DNA from: Mesorhizobium sp. Root554
GTDB taxonomy: Bacteria > Pseudomonadota > Alphaproteobacteria > Rhizobiales > Rhizobiaceae
Direction: 5' to 3'
Assembly (NCBI RefSeq): GCF_001427025.1
Contig: NZ_LMGA01000001.1
Coordinates: forward strand, 2,717,715 to 2,781,714
DNA length: 64,000 nt
Of this stretch, positions 43,482-53,582 are shown in pieces (positions within the stretch are counted from its first letter, which is position 1; the number at the start of each line of letters is the position of its first letter). A program made the position numbers and the translations under genes. Under the pieces are notes generated by a model. That model saw nothing but the letters and a program-made list of their open reading frames with translations. It was not told the DNA's origin and did no database searches.

Positions 43482-43937
43482 ATGGCGCTGGATGACGACA
43501 TTCGCATCCTGTCGACCGTGGGACTTTTCGAGGGTTTCGCGGACGAACAGTTGCGCCTGCTCGCCTTCGGCGCCGAAAACACGCGCCTGCCCGCCGACCG
43601 TAAACTCTATCGAGAGGACGACGAGGCCGATTCAGCCTATGTCGTCGTCAGCGGCCGCATCGTGCTGTATCGCGAGACAGATGGCGAGCGCATCGTCATC
43701 GGCAACGCCGAACCCGGCGCTATCCTCGGCGAACTGGCGCTGATCGCCGACACCAGGCGCCTGACAAGCGCCTCGGCCGAGACGGATTCGGAAGTGCTGC
43801 GGCTAAATCGCAAGATGTTTCGCCGCATCCTCGAGGAATATCCCGACCTTGCCATCCAGCTTCACCACCGCATCGCCGAAGAATTGCATGCCCTTGTCGC
43901 CCGCATCGAGGAACTGGCGCCGCGCTTCGCTGGGTGA
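43482..43937 (+). CDS. stand-alone cyclic nucleotide-binding domain protein
   Basis: A 151-residue protein that consists of one Crp-type cNMP-binding domain: FEGFADEQLRLLAF, YVVVSGRIVLYRE and the phosphate-binding cassette region GAILGELALIADTRR, followed by a helical tail rich in Glu and Arg. There is no helix-turn-helix, so it is not a transcription factor by itself. GGELAL-like residues are only partly conserved, so cAMP binding is uncertain. It lies 125 bp after the CenR-like gene on the same strand. Confidence 0.87.
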   Translation: MALDDDIRILSTVGLFEGFADEQLRLLAFGAENTRLPADRKLYREDDEADSAYVVVSGRIVLYRETDGERIVIGNAEPGAILGELALIADTRRLTSASAETDSEVLRLNRKMFRRILEEYPDLAIQLHHRIAEELHALVARIEELAPRFAG

Positions 43938-44033
43938 GAGCCCGGTTTGCCAAAGGCAAATTGAAAGCTCCGGTGGAGCTTTCAAGGGCTGGAACGCCCG
44001 AGGTTCCCCGAGGGCCGGGCGGTCGACCGAGCC
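43938..44033. repeat. hairpin-bearing intergenic element, probable rhizobial repeat
   Basis: The 96-bp gap holds a perfect 10-bp hairpin (43962-43971 with 43975-43984, loop GGT) without a T-run, plus the small inverted repeat TTTGCC-aa-AGGCAAA just before it. The sequence recalls an intergenic element that I associate with Mesorhizobium. It lies between convergent genes. Confidence 0.45.
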
Positions 44034-44840
44034 TCAATCCAGATCGAACGATGCGATTACCGGCACATGGTCCGAGGGGCGGTCCCAGCCACGCGCATCC
44101 CGCAGGATCTCGTAGCCGCGGAACGCCGGCACCAGGCTGCCTGACGACCAGACATGATCGAGCCGACGGCCCCTGTTCGAGGCCTGCCAGTCCTGGGCGC
44201 GGTAGCTCCACCAGGTGTAAAGCTTCCGGTCGTCGGGCACATTGTGACGCATCAAATCCACCCACCTGCCAGCCTTGCGCATCGCCTCGAAATTCTCCGT
44301 CTCGACCGGCGTATGGCTCACGACGTTCAAAAGCTGCTTGTGCGACCAGACATCATGCTCGAGCGGCGCGATGTTCAAGTCACCGACGAGGATCGAACCC
44401 GAATTCTCGTCGGGCTCGGCAGGCACCGCGTTCATCTCAGCGACGAAGTCGAGCTTGTGTTTGAATTTCCAGTTGATGGCCGGGTTGGGCTCGTCACCGC
44501 CGGCCGGGACATAGAAATTGTGCAGCAGGATCGACCGGCCGCCGGCCTGGAAGCGCACCGAGACGTGTCGACTGTCCTCGATCTCGCAGAAGCGGCGCTT
44601 CTCCACCATCTCGATCGGCCGCCGCGCCACAGTGGCGACGCCGTGGTAGCCCTTCTGCCCGTGGATGGCGATGTGCTCGTAGCCCAAACGGCGAAAAGCC
44701 TCGGCCGGAAACAGATCGTCCGGGCACTTCGTTTCCTGCAGGCACAAAATATCCGGCGCCTTCTCCCGCAGCAGCCTTTCGACGATCGGCATGCGCAGGC
44801 GGACGGAGTTTATGTTCCAGGTGGCGACGGTGAGGGGCAT
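44034..44840 (-). CDS. xth: exodeoxyribonuclease III
   Basis: A 268-residue AP endonuclease/3'-exonuclease of the ExoIII family for base-excision repair. Catalytic motifs are in order: TVATWNINSVR, LCLQETKCPDD, GVATVARRP, LVGDLNIAP with the active Asp/Asn pair, and the C-terminal SDHVPVIASF. Length is as expected. It is transcribed alone, between the cyclic nucleotide-binding and LolA-like genes, and its ATG follows CACCGTCGCC-type sequence without a strong ribosome binding site. Confidence 0.95.
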   Translation of the reverse strand: MPLTVATWNINSVRLRMPIVERLLREKAPDILCLQETKCPDDLFPAEAFRRLGYEHIAIHGQKGYHGVATVARRPIEMVEKRRFCEIEDSRHVSVRFQAGGRSILLHNFYVPAGGDEPNPAINWKFKHKLDFVAEMNAVPAEPDENSGSILVGDLNIAPLEHDVWSHKQLLNVVSHTPVETENFEAMRKAGRWVDLMRHNVPDDRKLYTWWSYRAQDWQASNRGRRLDHVWSSGSLVPAFRGYEILRDARGWDRPSDHVPVIASFDLD

Positions 44841-45008
44841 GGGTGTCGGTCGGTCCTGGTCCGGTTGGGCGATACAATCGCCGGCCGGAAGATATCTGAC
44901 GATGGAAGCGGCTGATTGCGTAGCCGGACCTTGCCAGCCGCGCGGGCTTTAAACAAGTAAGGCCGCGCATGAAGCTCGGCCTCAAATGATTTCCGCAGCT
45001 CTGGCGGT

Positions 45009-45698
45009 TTAGCGCTGGCTGGGCTTGAAGGTCTGGCGTCGGGTTTTTTCGTAGTCGATCTTGAACGTGTCGGCGGCGAAATTGACGCCCTGCTTGACGT
45101 TGAAGATCATCACCGTGGTGTCCTTGCCCTGAGCGTCGGTGATGGTCCACTGGCGCAGTTCGTAGGACGACGGATCGAACATCAGGGTGATCTTGGAACT
45201 GCCGAACACGCTCTTGTCGGCGAGCTGGATCGTCGTCAGGTCGTTCTCCTGCTTGATACCCGTCACTCGTCCGCCGGACAGATCGATGTTGTTGTCGAGC
45301 AGCAGTTTCAGTGGCGTCTTGGAAAGCGGATAAAGGTCGGTCGTCTTCAGCCGCTGGTTCAGCACCGCAACCGACTGTCCGTCCGAAACGACGCGGAAAT
45401 TGGAGGCGCCCTCGTAGTTGAAGCGGATTTTGCCCGGCCGTTCGAGGAAGAACTTGCCGCCCGTCTGTTCGCCCTTCGGGCCGAACTGAACGAATTCGCC
45501 GCTCATCGACTTCACCGCCGAGAAATGGTCGGCGATCTTCTGTGCCGCCTCAGGAACCGCTGCCTGCGCGCTCGCCATCAGGCGGAAGCCGGGCGCGAGA
45601 TTGAGCGCCGCGGCGCCGGCGAAGACCAAGCCGAAACCGAGCATCTGGCGACGGGTCGGCGCAAAGCCTGCGGTCGATTTTGCGGAAATGTCTTTCAT
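45009..45698 (-). CDS. LolA-like outer-membrane lipoprotein carrier protein
   Basis: A 229-residue protein with a twin-arginine type signal (APTRRQMLGFGLVFAGAAAL, residues ~12-32) ending near ASAQA. The mature part has the LolA features IADHFSAVKSMSGEFVQFGP, GKFFLERPGKIRFNYEG and SKITLMFDPSSYELRQW. It shuttles lipoproteins from LolCDE to the outer membrane or, in some alphaproteobacteria, serves related lipids. The ATG at 45698 is preferred, since upstream codons lie before the signal. It is followed by xth after 168 bp. Confidence 0.88.
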   Translation of the reverse strand: MKDISAKSTAGFAPTRRQMLGFGLVFAGAAALNLAPGFRLMASAQAAVPEAAQKIADHFSAVKSMSGEFVQFGPKGEQTGGKFFLERPGKIRFNYEGASNFRVVSDGQSVAVLNQRLKTTDLYPLSKTPLKLLLDNNIDLSGGRVTGIKQENDLTTIQLADKSVFGSSKITLMFDPSSYELRQWTITDAQGKDTTVMIFNVKQGVNFAADTFKIDYEKTRRQTFKPSQR

Positions 45699-45835
45699 GC
45701 CTGTCACTTTCGTTCGATGGTCGGTCCCGACAACCTGTCCCACCAGTGGGGCTTAAATTTGGCGCATCCTAAACACTTGAGGACGCCACGAAGTTCCTCG
45801 CTCCCCCTCGAAGCAGCAGACCCGATCGGCCAGGC

Positions 45836-48511
45836 CTAGAATTTGTCATCCTCGGTCGGCACCAGGATTTCTCGCTTGCCGGCGTGGTTGGCGGCGCCGA
45901 CGATGCCTTCCTTCTCCATCTTCTCGATGATGGAGGCGGCGCGGTTGTAGCCGATGCCGAGGCGGCGCTGGATGTAGCTGGTCGACGCCTTGCCGTCGCG
46001 CAGCACCACGGCCACCGCCTGATCGTAGGGATCGTCGGAATCCTCGAAATTGCTGTTGCCCGAACCGCCGCCGCCCCGTCCGGAAGGCTCGTCGTCATCC
46101 TCGTCGTCGTCTTCTGTAATGGCGTCGAGATATTCCGGCACGCCCTGCAGCTTCAGATGCGCGACGATCTTTTCCACCTCGTCATCGGCCACGAAGGGAC
46201 CATGCACGCGCTGGATGCGGCCGCCACCGGCCATGTAGAGCATGTCGCCCATGCCAAGCAGCTGTTCGGCGCCCTGCTCGCCCAGAATGGTGCGACTGTC
46301 GATCTTCGACGTGACCTGGAAGGAAATGCGGGTCGGGAAATTGGCCTTGATCGTGCCGGTGATGACATCGACCGACGGCCGCTGCGTTGCCATGATGACG
46401 TGGATGCCGGCCGCGCGCGCCATCTGCGCCAAGCGCTGAACCGCGCCTTCGATGTCCTTGCCGGCGACCATCATCAGGTCGGCCATCTCGTCGATGATGA
46501 CGACGATGTAGGGCATAGGCTCGAGATCGAGATTTTCGGTCTCGTAGATCGCCTCGCCGGTCTGGCGGTCGAAACCTGTCTGCACCGTGCGCGAGATCTT
46601 CTCGCCCTTCTTCTCGGCTTGGCTGACGCGGGCGTTGAAGCCGTCGATATTGCGCACGCCGACCTTGGACATCTTGCGGTAGCGGTCTTCCATCTCCCGC
46701 ACCGTCCATTTGAGCGCCACGACAGCCTTCTTCGGATCGGTGACGACGGGCGTCAGCAGATGCGGGATGCCGTCATAGACCGACAGTTCCAGCATTTTCG
46801 GGTCGATCATGATCAGCCGGCATTCCTCCGGCTTGAGCCGGTAGAGCAGCGACAGGATCATGGTGTTGATGGCGACCGATTTGCCGGAGCCGGTGGTGCC
46901 GGCGACGAGAACGTGCGGCATCTTGGCGATATCGACGATCACCGCCTCGCCATTGATCGTCTTGCCGAGCGCCAGCGCCAGCTTGGCCTTGGTCTGCTCG
47001 AAATCGCGGCTGGCGAGGATCTCGCGCAGATAGACCGTTTCGCGCCGCGCATTCGGCAACTCGATGCCGATGGCGTTGCGGCCGGGAACAACCGCGACAC
47101 GGCAGGCAATGGCGCTCATCGAACGGGCGATGTCGTCAGCCAGACCGATGACGCGCGAGGACTTGATGCCCGGAGCCGGCTCCAATTCGTAGAGCGTGAC
47201 GACCGGGCCGGGACGGACGGCAATGATCTCGCCCTTGACGCCGAAATCCTCCAGCACGCCTTCCAGCAACCGCGCGTTCTGTTCCAGCGCGTCCTTGGAC
47301 AGGCTGGCGTCACGCACGACATTTTTCGGTTCGGCCAGGAAATGCAGCGACGGCATTTCGAACTTGTTCGAGGCGATGAGGGATGTCTGCGCTTCCCGCT
47401 GGACGCGCGCGCCGGGAGCTGGCCGTGGCGCAGGCGCTTCGACGCGGGTTGCGGCGTCGGAGCGGAAGTTGCGGACTTGCGCCGTCGAACCGGCATAAGC
47501 CTGTCCATCGGTGGCTGGCGCAAAGTCGATTTCGTCTTCGTCCTCTTCTTCCGGATAGAATTCGGCGTCCTCCGCATGGACGGCCGTCCCCCGGTCGTTG
47601 ACCAGCGAGGCAAAGAATTCCGGTTCGACACGGGCACGTCCGTTCGAGCTGAAGCGCGCCTCGGCCAGTTCGGCCGATTCGACCCGTTCGGCCGCCCGGC
47701 GCCAGCCGCTGGAGCGAGGCTCCATCGGCGGTTCGAAGTCCTCATGCGCCTGCAGGCGCGCCGCGCGCCTGCGTAGATAGGCGCGGAACGACAGCCACCA
47801 GTGGGTGATCGCCCCAAGCGCCAGAATGCCTTCGCCGTCGTCGTCCTCCTCGGCCTCGAACAAAACCGAATCATTGTCGACAGGTTCCGGCCTCGCTTCC
47901 GGCTCCATCGGAGCGAAGCCGTTGCGGCGCGAGATCAGCGCCGAGCCATAGACGAACAGCCAGAGCGCCGGAGCGGCGAAGATCACCGCCAGCACAGTGG
48001 CCAGCAGGCCGGTCGGGTAGCCGCCGGCAAATGCGCCGGGAACGTTGAGGACCATGTCGCCGAAAACGCCGCCCAGCCCAGTGGGCAGCGGCCAAGTCTT
48101 GGGCGGAACGACGCAGCCGGCGATGGCCGCCGCGAGCATCGCATAGCCGAACCATGCCAGCCCCCGTTTCGGCAGCTTATCGACGCCGCGAGCCGTGAAC
48201 AGCAAAATGCCCCAGATAACCGCGGGCACCAGCGCCGCAACGGCCGAAAGTCCGAAGAACTGCATGGCGATGTCGGAGAAGACCGCGCCAGCGTAGCCCA
48301 TGGCATTGGTCACGACATTGTCGGTGGCGTGGCTGAAGCTAGGATCGGCAACGTTCCAGGTAGCGAGGCTGGCAACCGCGAAAATCACGCCCAGAAGCAT
48401 GCCGACGCCGGCGAGACGCCCCGCCTGGCGGCGCGCGAATGCCTGCAGGCCATGGCCGGTATCGGCCAGCGCTAGCGGTGCGGTACCCCCTGAACGCATA
48501 ATCTTCCCCAT
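45836..48511 (-). CDS. ftsK: DNA translocase FtsK
   Basis: An 891-residue translocase for chromosome segregation at the septum. It has four to five membrane spans (~40-210), a Glu/Asp/Pro-rich linker (~230-400), and the RecA-like motor with Walker [17 protein letters not shown] and Walker [16 protein letters not shown]. The C-terminal gamma winged helix ([20 protein letters not shown]) recognises KOPS. The linker is short relative to E. coli FtsK. The start is uncertain between GTG 48580, ATG 48511 and ATG 48499; ATG 48511 is used here. It stands alone behind a 92-bp gap after the LolA-like gene's start. Confidence 0.93.
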   Translation of the reverse strand: MGKIMRSGGTAPLALADTGHGLQAFARRQAGRLAGVGMLLGVIFAVASLATWNVADPSFSHATDNVVTNAMGYAGAVFSDIAMQFFGLSAVAALVPAVIWGILLFTARGVDKLPKRGLAWFGYAMLAAAIAGCVVPPKTWPLPTGLGGVFGDMVLNVPGAFAGGYPTGLLATVLAVIFAAPALWLFVYGSALISRRNGFAPMEPEARPEPVDNDSVLFEAEEDDDGEGILALGAITHWWLSFRAYLRRRAARLQAHEDFEPPMEPRSSGWRRAAERVESAELAEARFSSNGRARVEPEFFASLVNDRGTAVHAEDAEFYPEEEDEDEIDFAPATDGQAYAGSTAQVRNFRSDAATRVEAPAPRPAPGARVQREAQTSLIASNKFEMPSLHFLAEPKNVVRDASLSKDALEQNARLLEGVLEDFGVKGEIIAVRPGPVVTLYELEPAPGIKSSRVIGLADDIARSMSAIACRVAVVPGRNAIGIELPNARRETVYLREILASRDFEQTKAKLALALGKTINGEAVIVDIAKMPHVLVAGTTGSGKSVAINTMILSLLYRLKPEECRLIMIDPKMLELSVYDGIPHLLTPVVTDPKKAVVALKWTVREMEDRYRKMSKVGVRNIDGFNARVSQAEKKGEKISRTVQTGFDRQTGEAIYETENLDLEPMPYIVVIIDEMADLMMVAGKDIEGAVQRLAQMARAAGIHVIMATQRPSVDVITGTIKANFPTRISFQVTSKIDSRTILGEQGAEQLLGMGDMLYMAGGGRIQRVHGPFVADDEVEKIVAHLKLQGVPEYLDAITEDDDEDDDEPSGRGGGGSGNSNFEDSDDPYDQAVAVVLRDGKASTSYIQRRLGIGYNRAASIIEKMEKEGIVGAANHAGKREILVPTEDDKF

Positions 48512-48661
48512 TGACTGTGCCTGAGCGGATGGCGCGCATCGCTGCGGCCAGCCGGCGGATTCGGTCTCCAGACTAGCCACCCGAAGGTTAAGGCTGCATT
48601 AACCATGGAGAATTTGGCCGTCATCGGCGCCGGTTTTGAACCGCCGGCTACCCGTGATCGT

Positions 48662-49513
48662 TCAGGTAAAGACGATGGTCTTGTTGCCGCTCAGCATGAC
48701 GCGGTTTTCCAGATGCAGCTTGACGGCACGGGCAAGCACCCGCGATTCGATATCGCGGCCGGCGGCGACATAGTCTTCGGCGCTCATGGCGTGATTCACC
48801 CGCTCCGTTTCCTGCTCGATGATCGGGCCCTCGTCGAGATCCGGCGTCACGTAATGCGCGGTCGCACCGATCAGTTTGACGCCGCGATTATAGGCTTGGT
48901 GGTAGGGCTTGGCGCCCTTGAAGCTCGGCAGAAAAGAGTGATGGATGTTGATGATCCGCCCGTAGAGCCGGCGGGAAAAATCGTCCGACAGCACCTGCAT
49001 GTAGCGGGCGAGGATAACGAGTTCGGGATTCGTATCGTGAACGAGTTGCCATAGACGCGCCTCCTGTTCGATCTTGTTTTCCTTCGTCACCGCCCAGTGA
49101 TGGTAGGGAACGCCAGCGTCCTCGGCCTCCTTCCGGCTGTCCGGGTGATTGGAAACGATCGCCACGACGTTGGCGTGAAGCCAGCCGACGCGGATTTGAT
49201 AAAGCAGGTGGAGCATGGCGTGGTCGAACCTGGACACCATGATGATGATCCTGGGGCTTACCGCGGTATCAGTGACATGGGCGTCGATGTCGAAGCGCTG
49301 AATGACCGGGCGGAGCGTGAGTTCGATTTCCCTTTGTGGCTTTCCGCGGGAATCGAGCGCGATCCTCATGAAGAACCGGTTGGTCTGCTGATCCCAGAAC
49401 TGGCTGCTCTCGACGATATTGATGCCGATCCCGGCGAGCGCCGTGGCAACGGCCGCGACGATGCCTGGCTGATCGTCGCACGACAGGTTCAGAATATGGG
49501 AAGGACTGATCAT
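48662..49513 (-). CDS. purU: formyltetrahydrofolate deformylase
   Basis: A 283-residue enzyme with an N-terminal ACT domain (NLSCDDQPGIVAAVATALA) and a C-terminal formyltransferase-like hydrolase domain with HHSFLPSFKGAKPYHQA, GATAHYVTPDLDEGPII and DIESRVLARAV. It releases formate from 10-formyl-THF and balances one-carbon and glycine pools. The ATG at 49513 begins the conserved protein; upstream in-frame codons would add 33 residues. There is no neighbouring gene of the same pathway. Confidence 0.94.
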   Translation of the reverse strand: MISPSHILNLSCDDQPGIVAAVATALAGIGINIVESSQFWDQQTNRFFMRIALDSRGKPQREIELTLRPVIQRFDIDAHVTDTAVSPRIIIMVSRFDHAMLHLLYQIRVGWLHANVVAIVSNHPDSRKEAEDAGVPYHHWAVTKENKIEQEARLWQLVHDTNPELVILARYMQVLSDDFSRRLYGRIINIHHSFLPSFKGAKPYHQAYNRGVKLIGATAHYVTPDLDEGPIIEQETERVNHAMSAEDYVAAGRDIESRVLARAVKLHLENRVMLSGNKTIVFT

Positions 49514-49624
49514 GAGGAAGCCGCCGGGGAAAAGAGTGCGGGGTATGTAGCGGCGATCGTAGACGGGGCGCAACCGTCTTCGAAGGTTCTTTTGACGCAT
49601 GATCCCTGACAATGGATAGCTGCC

Positions 49625-50227
49625 CTAACCGCGTCTCTTGATCATGCGCGCCGGTACGCCGGCATAGACTCCATAGGGCTCGGTCCTGCCCCTGACGACT
49701 GCGCCGGCGGCGATGACGCAACCCTTCGCTATATGCGCGCCGTCAAGGACGGTGACATGAGCGCCGATCCAGACATCGTCTTCGATGGTGACCCCGATCT
49801 GATCCAGCCCCTGTTTGGCGATAGGACGCGACAGATCGCCAAAACGGTGATTGGACGGCACGATGACGACATGCGCGGCAATGCGAACCCAGTTGCCGAT
49901 GGTAAGGCCGCCATGGCCGTAGAGGACAGAATAGGGATTGATGGTGCAATCGTCGCCGATGACGATGGGGCCGCCTTCGGCCAGCAGCATGGCGCGGCGA
50001 CCGACAGTGGTGCGGCTGCCGATGCGGATCGAGCCGCCCTTTCTGGCGCTCAGCAGCGCCTGGCTCTCGACTTTCGACCCCGCACCGAACGAAATGTCGC
50101 CTCCGAGAATGGAATAATATAGCGCCCTGAGCCTGGTTCTGGAAATCACTGTCTCATCTCGAACATCAGGACCCGAAATCCGGACATAAAGGTCTCCACG
50201 GTCATTACAGCTAGAACCGAATGGCAC
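49625..50227 (-). CDS. hexapeptide-repeat acyltransferase
   Basis: A 200-residue left-handed beta-helix acyltransferase of the maltose O-acetyltransferase/CysE-like class. Repeats such as IRIGSRTTVGRRAMLLAEGG, IVIGDDCTINPYSVLYGHGG and VTIEDDVWIGAHVTVLDGAH are visible, with the family histidine in VIVPSNHRFGD. The substrate, probably an exopolysaccharide or surface sugar, is not readable. The GTG at 50227 is chosen because GAGGGGAG lies upstream; an in-frame TTG 39 nt earlier is less well placed. Confidence 0.85.
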   Translation of the reverse strand: MPFGSSCNDRGDLYVRISGPDVRDETVISRTRLRALYYSILGGDISFGAGSKVESQALLSARKGGSIRIGSRTTVGRRAMLLAEGGPIVIGDDCTINPYSVLYGHGGLTIGNWVRIAAHVVIVPSNHRFGDLSRPIAKQGLDQIGVTIEDDVWIGAHVTVLDGAHIAKGCVIAAGAVVRGRTEPYGVYAGVPARMIKRRG

Positions 50228-50286
50228 CTTATCAACTCCCCTCAACGCCGAGTAGCTTGACCGCAAACCCTGGACGGGAGGTTCCG

Positions 50287-50631
50287 ATGGCTTTTTACGT
50301 GGTCACCATGTCCCACCCTGATGGGCCGGAATGGAATCGGCATGTGCTGGAGCATGTCGAATACCTGCTCGACCTGATTGATGATGGAAGGTTGAAAGCC
50401 TCCGGGCCGCTCAAGGGAACGAAACTGCGGTCGGGCTTCCTGATCTTCAAAGCCGATAGTCGCGCCGAGGTCGAAGAGATGGTCGCGGGCGATCCGTTTT
50501 CGCGCGAGGGACTGATCGAGGAACTTTCCATCGAGGAATGGGACCCCTACTTCGGCGCTTTCTCCGCCGAATCCAGCCGGAAGCTGCTGCCCGATCTGGC
50601 AGTGCTCGGCAAACGCCTCGGCTTCGACTGA
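50287..50631 (+). CDS. YciI-family protein
   Basis: A 114-residue YciI-like protein (AFYVVTMSHPDGPEWNRHVL, with the conserved His in EHVEYLLDL and the SGPLKGTKL turn). GGGAGG precedes ATG 50287. Its stop shares a base with the start of the NIPSNAP gene, so the two are translated together. Function unknown; members of the superfamily act on small organic acids or serve as stress proteins. Confidence 0.88.
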   Translation: MAFYVVTMSHPDGPEWNRHVLEHVEYLLDLIDDGRLKASGPLKGTKLRSGFLIFKADSRAEVEEMVAGDPFSREGLIEELSIEEWDPYFGAFSAESSRKLLPDLAVLGKRLGFD

Positions 50632-51248
50632 TGATGCTGTACGAACTCGCCACTCTGTCCGGTCCGCTGCTGCGGCTCGATGAGCTTTCCGACGCGGCGC
50701 GAAGCTGGGTCGACGACGCCGATGCGGCGGGCCGGTTATTGGGAATGTGGCGATCCGACATCGGCACACTCGGACAGGTGTTTGTGCTGCGGGGGTTCGA
50801 AATCGAAGAAGATCAGCGCCGGGAACGCCAGCGCGCCTTGTTCAGCACCAATCCGTTCAACGCCAACGCGGTCTGCACCGCGCTCAGCATGGAGACCTAT
50901 GCGCCGTTTCCATTCCTGCCGCCGGTGCGGCCGCGCAGTTACGGCGGCCTGTTCGAGTTCAGGACCTATCATTTGAAGCCTGGCGGCCTGCCCGCCACGC
51001 TGGCCGGATGGAAAGACGTGATCGAGCCGGCGAAGCGCTACACCGACCATCTGGTGGTCAACATGTATGCCCTGGATGGCCCTCCCAGGATCACGCACAT
51101 ATGGGGCTTTTCGAGCCTCGACGAACGTCGAACGCTGCGGGCCGAGCACTATGCCGCCAGGCTATGGCCGCCAAAGGGCGGGCCCGAGCAGATCGCCAGC
51201 GCAAGCTCGACCATCGCCATTGCAGAGCGCGATTCCCCGCTCGGGTGA
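50631..51248 (+). CDS. NIPSNAP-family protein
   Basis: A 205-residue protein with two ferredoxin-like halves. The first begins MMLYELATLSG and the second shows FEFRTYHLKPGGLPATLAGW, the conserved NIPSNAP segment. The start ATG at 50631 overlaps the YciI stop (TGATG); a second ATG follows directly. Function unknown; its coupling to a YciI protein suggests that the two act on the same small molecule. Confidence 0.85.
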   Translation: MMLYELATLSGPLLRLDELSDAARSWVDDADAAGRLLGMWRSDIGTLGQVFVLRGFEIEEDQRRERQRALFSTNPFNANAVCTALSMETYAPFPFLPPVRPRSYGGLFEFRTYHLKPGGLPATLAGWKDVIEPAKRYTDHLVVNMYALDGPPRITHIWGFSSLDERRTLRAEHYAARLWPPKGGPEQIASASSTIAIAERDSPLG

Positions 51249-51258
51249 TTTCACCCGG

Positions 51259-51453
51259 CTAGGATGCCTGACGGAAGACGCGCAGCGCCCGCCATTGGGC
51301 GTTGAGCAGCGCGGTCAGGGACTTCGCCTCACGCGCGCTCAGGCCATCCAGCGTGATTTGCGAGAAAATCGCCGGTGCGTCGAGCTGCTTGTCCCAGACC
51401 ATCCAGCCGCCGGCCAGATCGGGCAACACTTCAAATCGCTCACGCGCAACCAA
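51259..51453 (-). CDS. small hypothetical protein
   Basis: A 64-residue protein starting at TTG 51453, with GGAGG 6 nt upstream. It begins MVARERFEVLPDLAGGWMVW, and has no membrane span or cysteine. The sequence reads like a real protein, ending in a short helical part (LTALLNAQWRALRVF). I do not recognise a named family. It ends convergently with the NIPSNAP gene. Confidence 0.6.
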   Translation of the reverse strand: MVARERFEVLPDLAGGWMVWDKQLDAPAIFSQITLDGLSAREAKSLTALLNAQWRALRVFRQAS

Positions 51454-51523
51454 ATCAAGCCTCCGTTCTCCCGGCGGCGATGGCTAGCTTCGCATGGTTA
51501 AGGATTGGTGAACCGGAACCGCC

Positions 51524-51552
51524 AAAAAAGAGGCCCGGAAAGCCCGGGCCTC
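51524..51552 (-). terminator. intrinsic terminator of the glnK-amtB operon
   Basis: On the minus strand a 9-bp stem (GAGGCCCGG/CCGGGCCTC, 51530-51538 and 51544-51552, 5-nt loop) is followed by six Ts (A-run at 51524-51529 on the plus strand). Confidence 0.9.
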
Positions 51553-51623
51553 AATGCGCGGCCTCTCCTTGGAGAGCCACGACGGGAACCGAAAGACCGG
51601 CGGCTGCTCCGCCGGTCCAATGC

Positions 51624-52991
51624 TCAGGAGTGGTAGGCCACTTCGCCATGCGAGGTCAGGTCGAGGCCCTCGCGTTCGGCTTCCACAGTCGGACGCAGAC
51701 CCACGATCAGGTCCACCACCTTGTAGAGGATGGCCGACACTACGCCGCACCACACGATGGTGATGATGACGGCATAGAGCTGAATCATGAACTGCGAGCC
51801 GATGGAGAAGTCTGCCGCACCGGTACCGCCAAGCGACGGCGAGGTGAAGATGCCGGTGCCGAGAGCGCCGATGATGCCGCCCACGCCATGCACGCCGAAC
51901 ACGTCGAGCGAGTCGTCGTAGCCCATTCTGATTTTCACCACCGAGACGAAGAAGTAGCAGACCGCGCTGGCGATGGCGCCGAGCGCGATGGCGCCGACCG
52001 GACCGACGGTGCCGCAAGCGGGCGTGATCGCGACCAGGCCGGCGACGAGGCCGGAAGCCGCGCCCAGCATTGATGCCTTGCCGCGGGCAAAGGTTTCGAT
52101 GATGGACCAGGCGATGATGGCGCCGGCGGTTGCGGTGAAGGTGTTGATCATCGCCAGAGCCGCGCCGCCATTGGCTTCGAGGTTGGAGCCGGCATTGAAG
52201 CCGAACCAGCCTACCCACAGGATCGAGGCGCCGACCATGGTCAGCGTCATCGAGTGCGGTGCCATGTTGTCCTTGCCGTAGCCGGTACGCTTGCCGACGA
52301 AGATCGCGCCGACCAGCGCCGCGATGCCGGCATTGATGTGGACAACCGTGCCGCCGGCGAAATCAAGCGCGCCGAGGTTGAAGATGTAGCCAGCCGAATC
52401 CCAGACCATGTGGGCAATGGGGAAATAGACCAGCGTCACCCAGAGTACGGTGAAAAGCACCACCGCCGAGAACTTGATGCGTTCAGCGAAGGCGCCGACG
52501 ATCAGCGCCGGCGTGATGACGGCGAAGGTCATCTGGAAGCAGATGAAGACATATTCCGGCAGCACGACGCCATCGGTGAATGTCGCCGCCGTCGTCGTCG
52601 GGCTGACGCCGGCGAGGAAGACCTTGCCCAAGCCGCCCCAGAAGGGGCTGGTGCCGCCGCCGAAGGCGAAGGAATAGCCCCACAGGACCCACACGACCAT
52701 GACGACGGCTGTGATCATGGTGCACTGCATGAGCACCGAAAGCATGTTCTTGGCGCGCACGAGGCCGCCATAGAAAAGGGCAAGGCCCGGCAGCGTCATG
52801 AACAGGACGAGCACGGTCGAAACCATCATCCAGGCGACGTCGCCCTTGTCAGTCACCGGTGCCGGGGCGGCAGCGGCTGCGGCCGGTGCGGCGTCCTGCG
52901 CGAAGGCCGCAACCGTGCCCAGTGCTGCAACGGCCAGCGAGCCCAGCAAGGCGGTGCGCCCCACCTTCTTCAGCGTTGTTGGAAGTGTCAT
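51624..52991 (-). CDS. amtB: ammonium transporter AmtB
   Basis: A 455-residue ammonium channel with a signal-like N-terminus (LLGSLAVAALGTVAAFAQ) and eleven membrane spans. The twin conserved histidines are in FPIAHMVWDSAG and DVFGVHGVGGIIG. The ATG at 52991 is used; another four codons upstream is possible. It is the second gene of glnK-amtB, 30 bp after glnK. Uptake is governed by GlnK binding to AmtB under nitrogen excess. Confidence 0.95.
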   Translation of the reverse strand: MTLPTTLKKVGRTALLGSLAVAALGTVAAFAQDAAPAAAAAAPAPVTDKGDVAWMMVSTVLVLFMTLPGLALFYGGLVRAKNMLSVLMQCTMITAVVMVVWVLWGYSFAFGGGTSPFWGGLGKVFLAGVSPTTTAATFTDGVVLPEYVFICFQMTFAVITPALIVGAFAERIKFSAVVLFTVLWVTLVYFPIAHMVWDSAGYIFNLGALDFAGGTVVHINAGIAALVGAIFVGKRTGYGKDNMAPHSMTLTMVGASILWVGWFGFNAGSNLEANGGAALAMINTFTATAGAIIAWSIIETFARGKASMLGAASGLVAGLVAITPACGTVGPVGAIALGAIASAVCYFFVSVVKIRMGYDDSLDVFGVHGVGGIIGALGTGIFTSPSLGGTGAADFSIGSQFMIQLYAVIITIVWCGVVSAILYKVVDLIVGLRPTVEAEREGLDLTSHGEVAYHS

Positions 52992-53021
52992 TGATCTCTC
53001 CATTGGAATCTCTTGAGCCGC

Positions 53022-53366
<345 letters not shown>

Positions 53367-53448
53367 TCACCCTTTGCTTGTTGCGGGTCCCCCCGCGTTA
53401 CACGTCACTTCGCGGTTCTCACCGTGAACCGGAGAGTGCCCAAGGTGA

Positions 53449-53464
53449 TTCAAGCTCCGTGCCA
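53449..53464 (-). promoter_or_regulatory. probable sigma-54 promoter of glnK-amtB
   Basis: On the minus strand TGGCACGGAGCTTGAA matches the -24 element TGGCACG fully, and the -12 TTGC in three of four bases at exact spacing. Nitrogen-controlled (NtrC) transcription is expected. No clear NtrC site was seen. Confidence 0.65.
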
Positions 53465-53582
53465 GTTGCGAGCGCCGTCGTTAACTCGTTGTAAATAAAA
53501 GGGTTCGTTCAGACACGGCGATGCAGCCCGCAAGGATGCAGGCGACTCCCTGATCAAAAAATGGGCAATTTTGTATAAATGC

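Noticed and set aside
43934..44464. An open frame over the hairpin element at 43938-44033 and opposite xth
   Set aside because: It reads the intergenic element and the antisense of xth, with no ribosome binding site.
45884..47776. A 630-codon plus-strand open frame opposite ftsK
   Set aside because: It is antisense to the clear FtsK motor and linker, has no recognisable motif, and is rich in Asp, Gly, Arg and His as expected for antisense frames in GC-rich genes.
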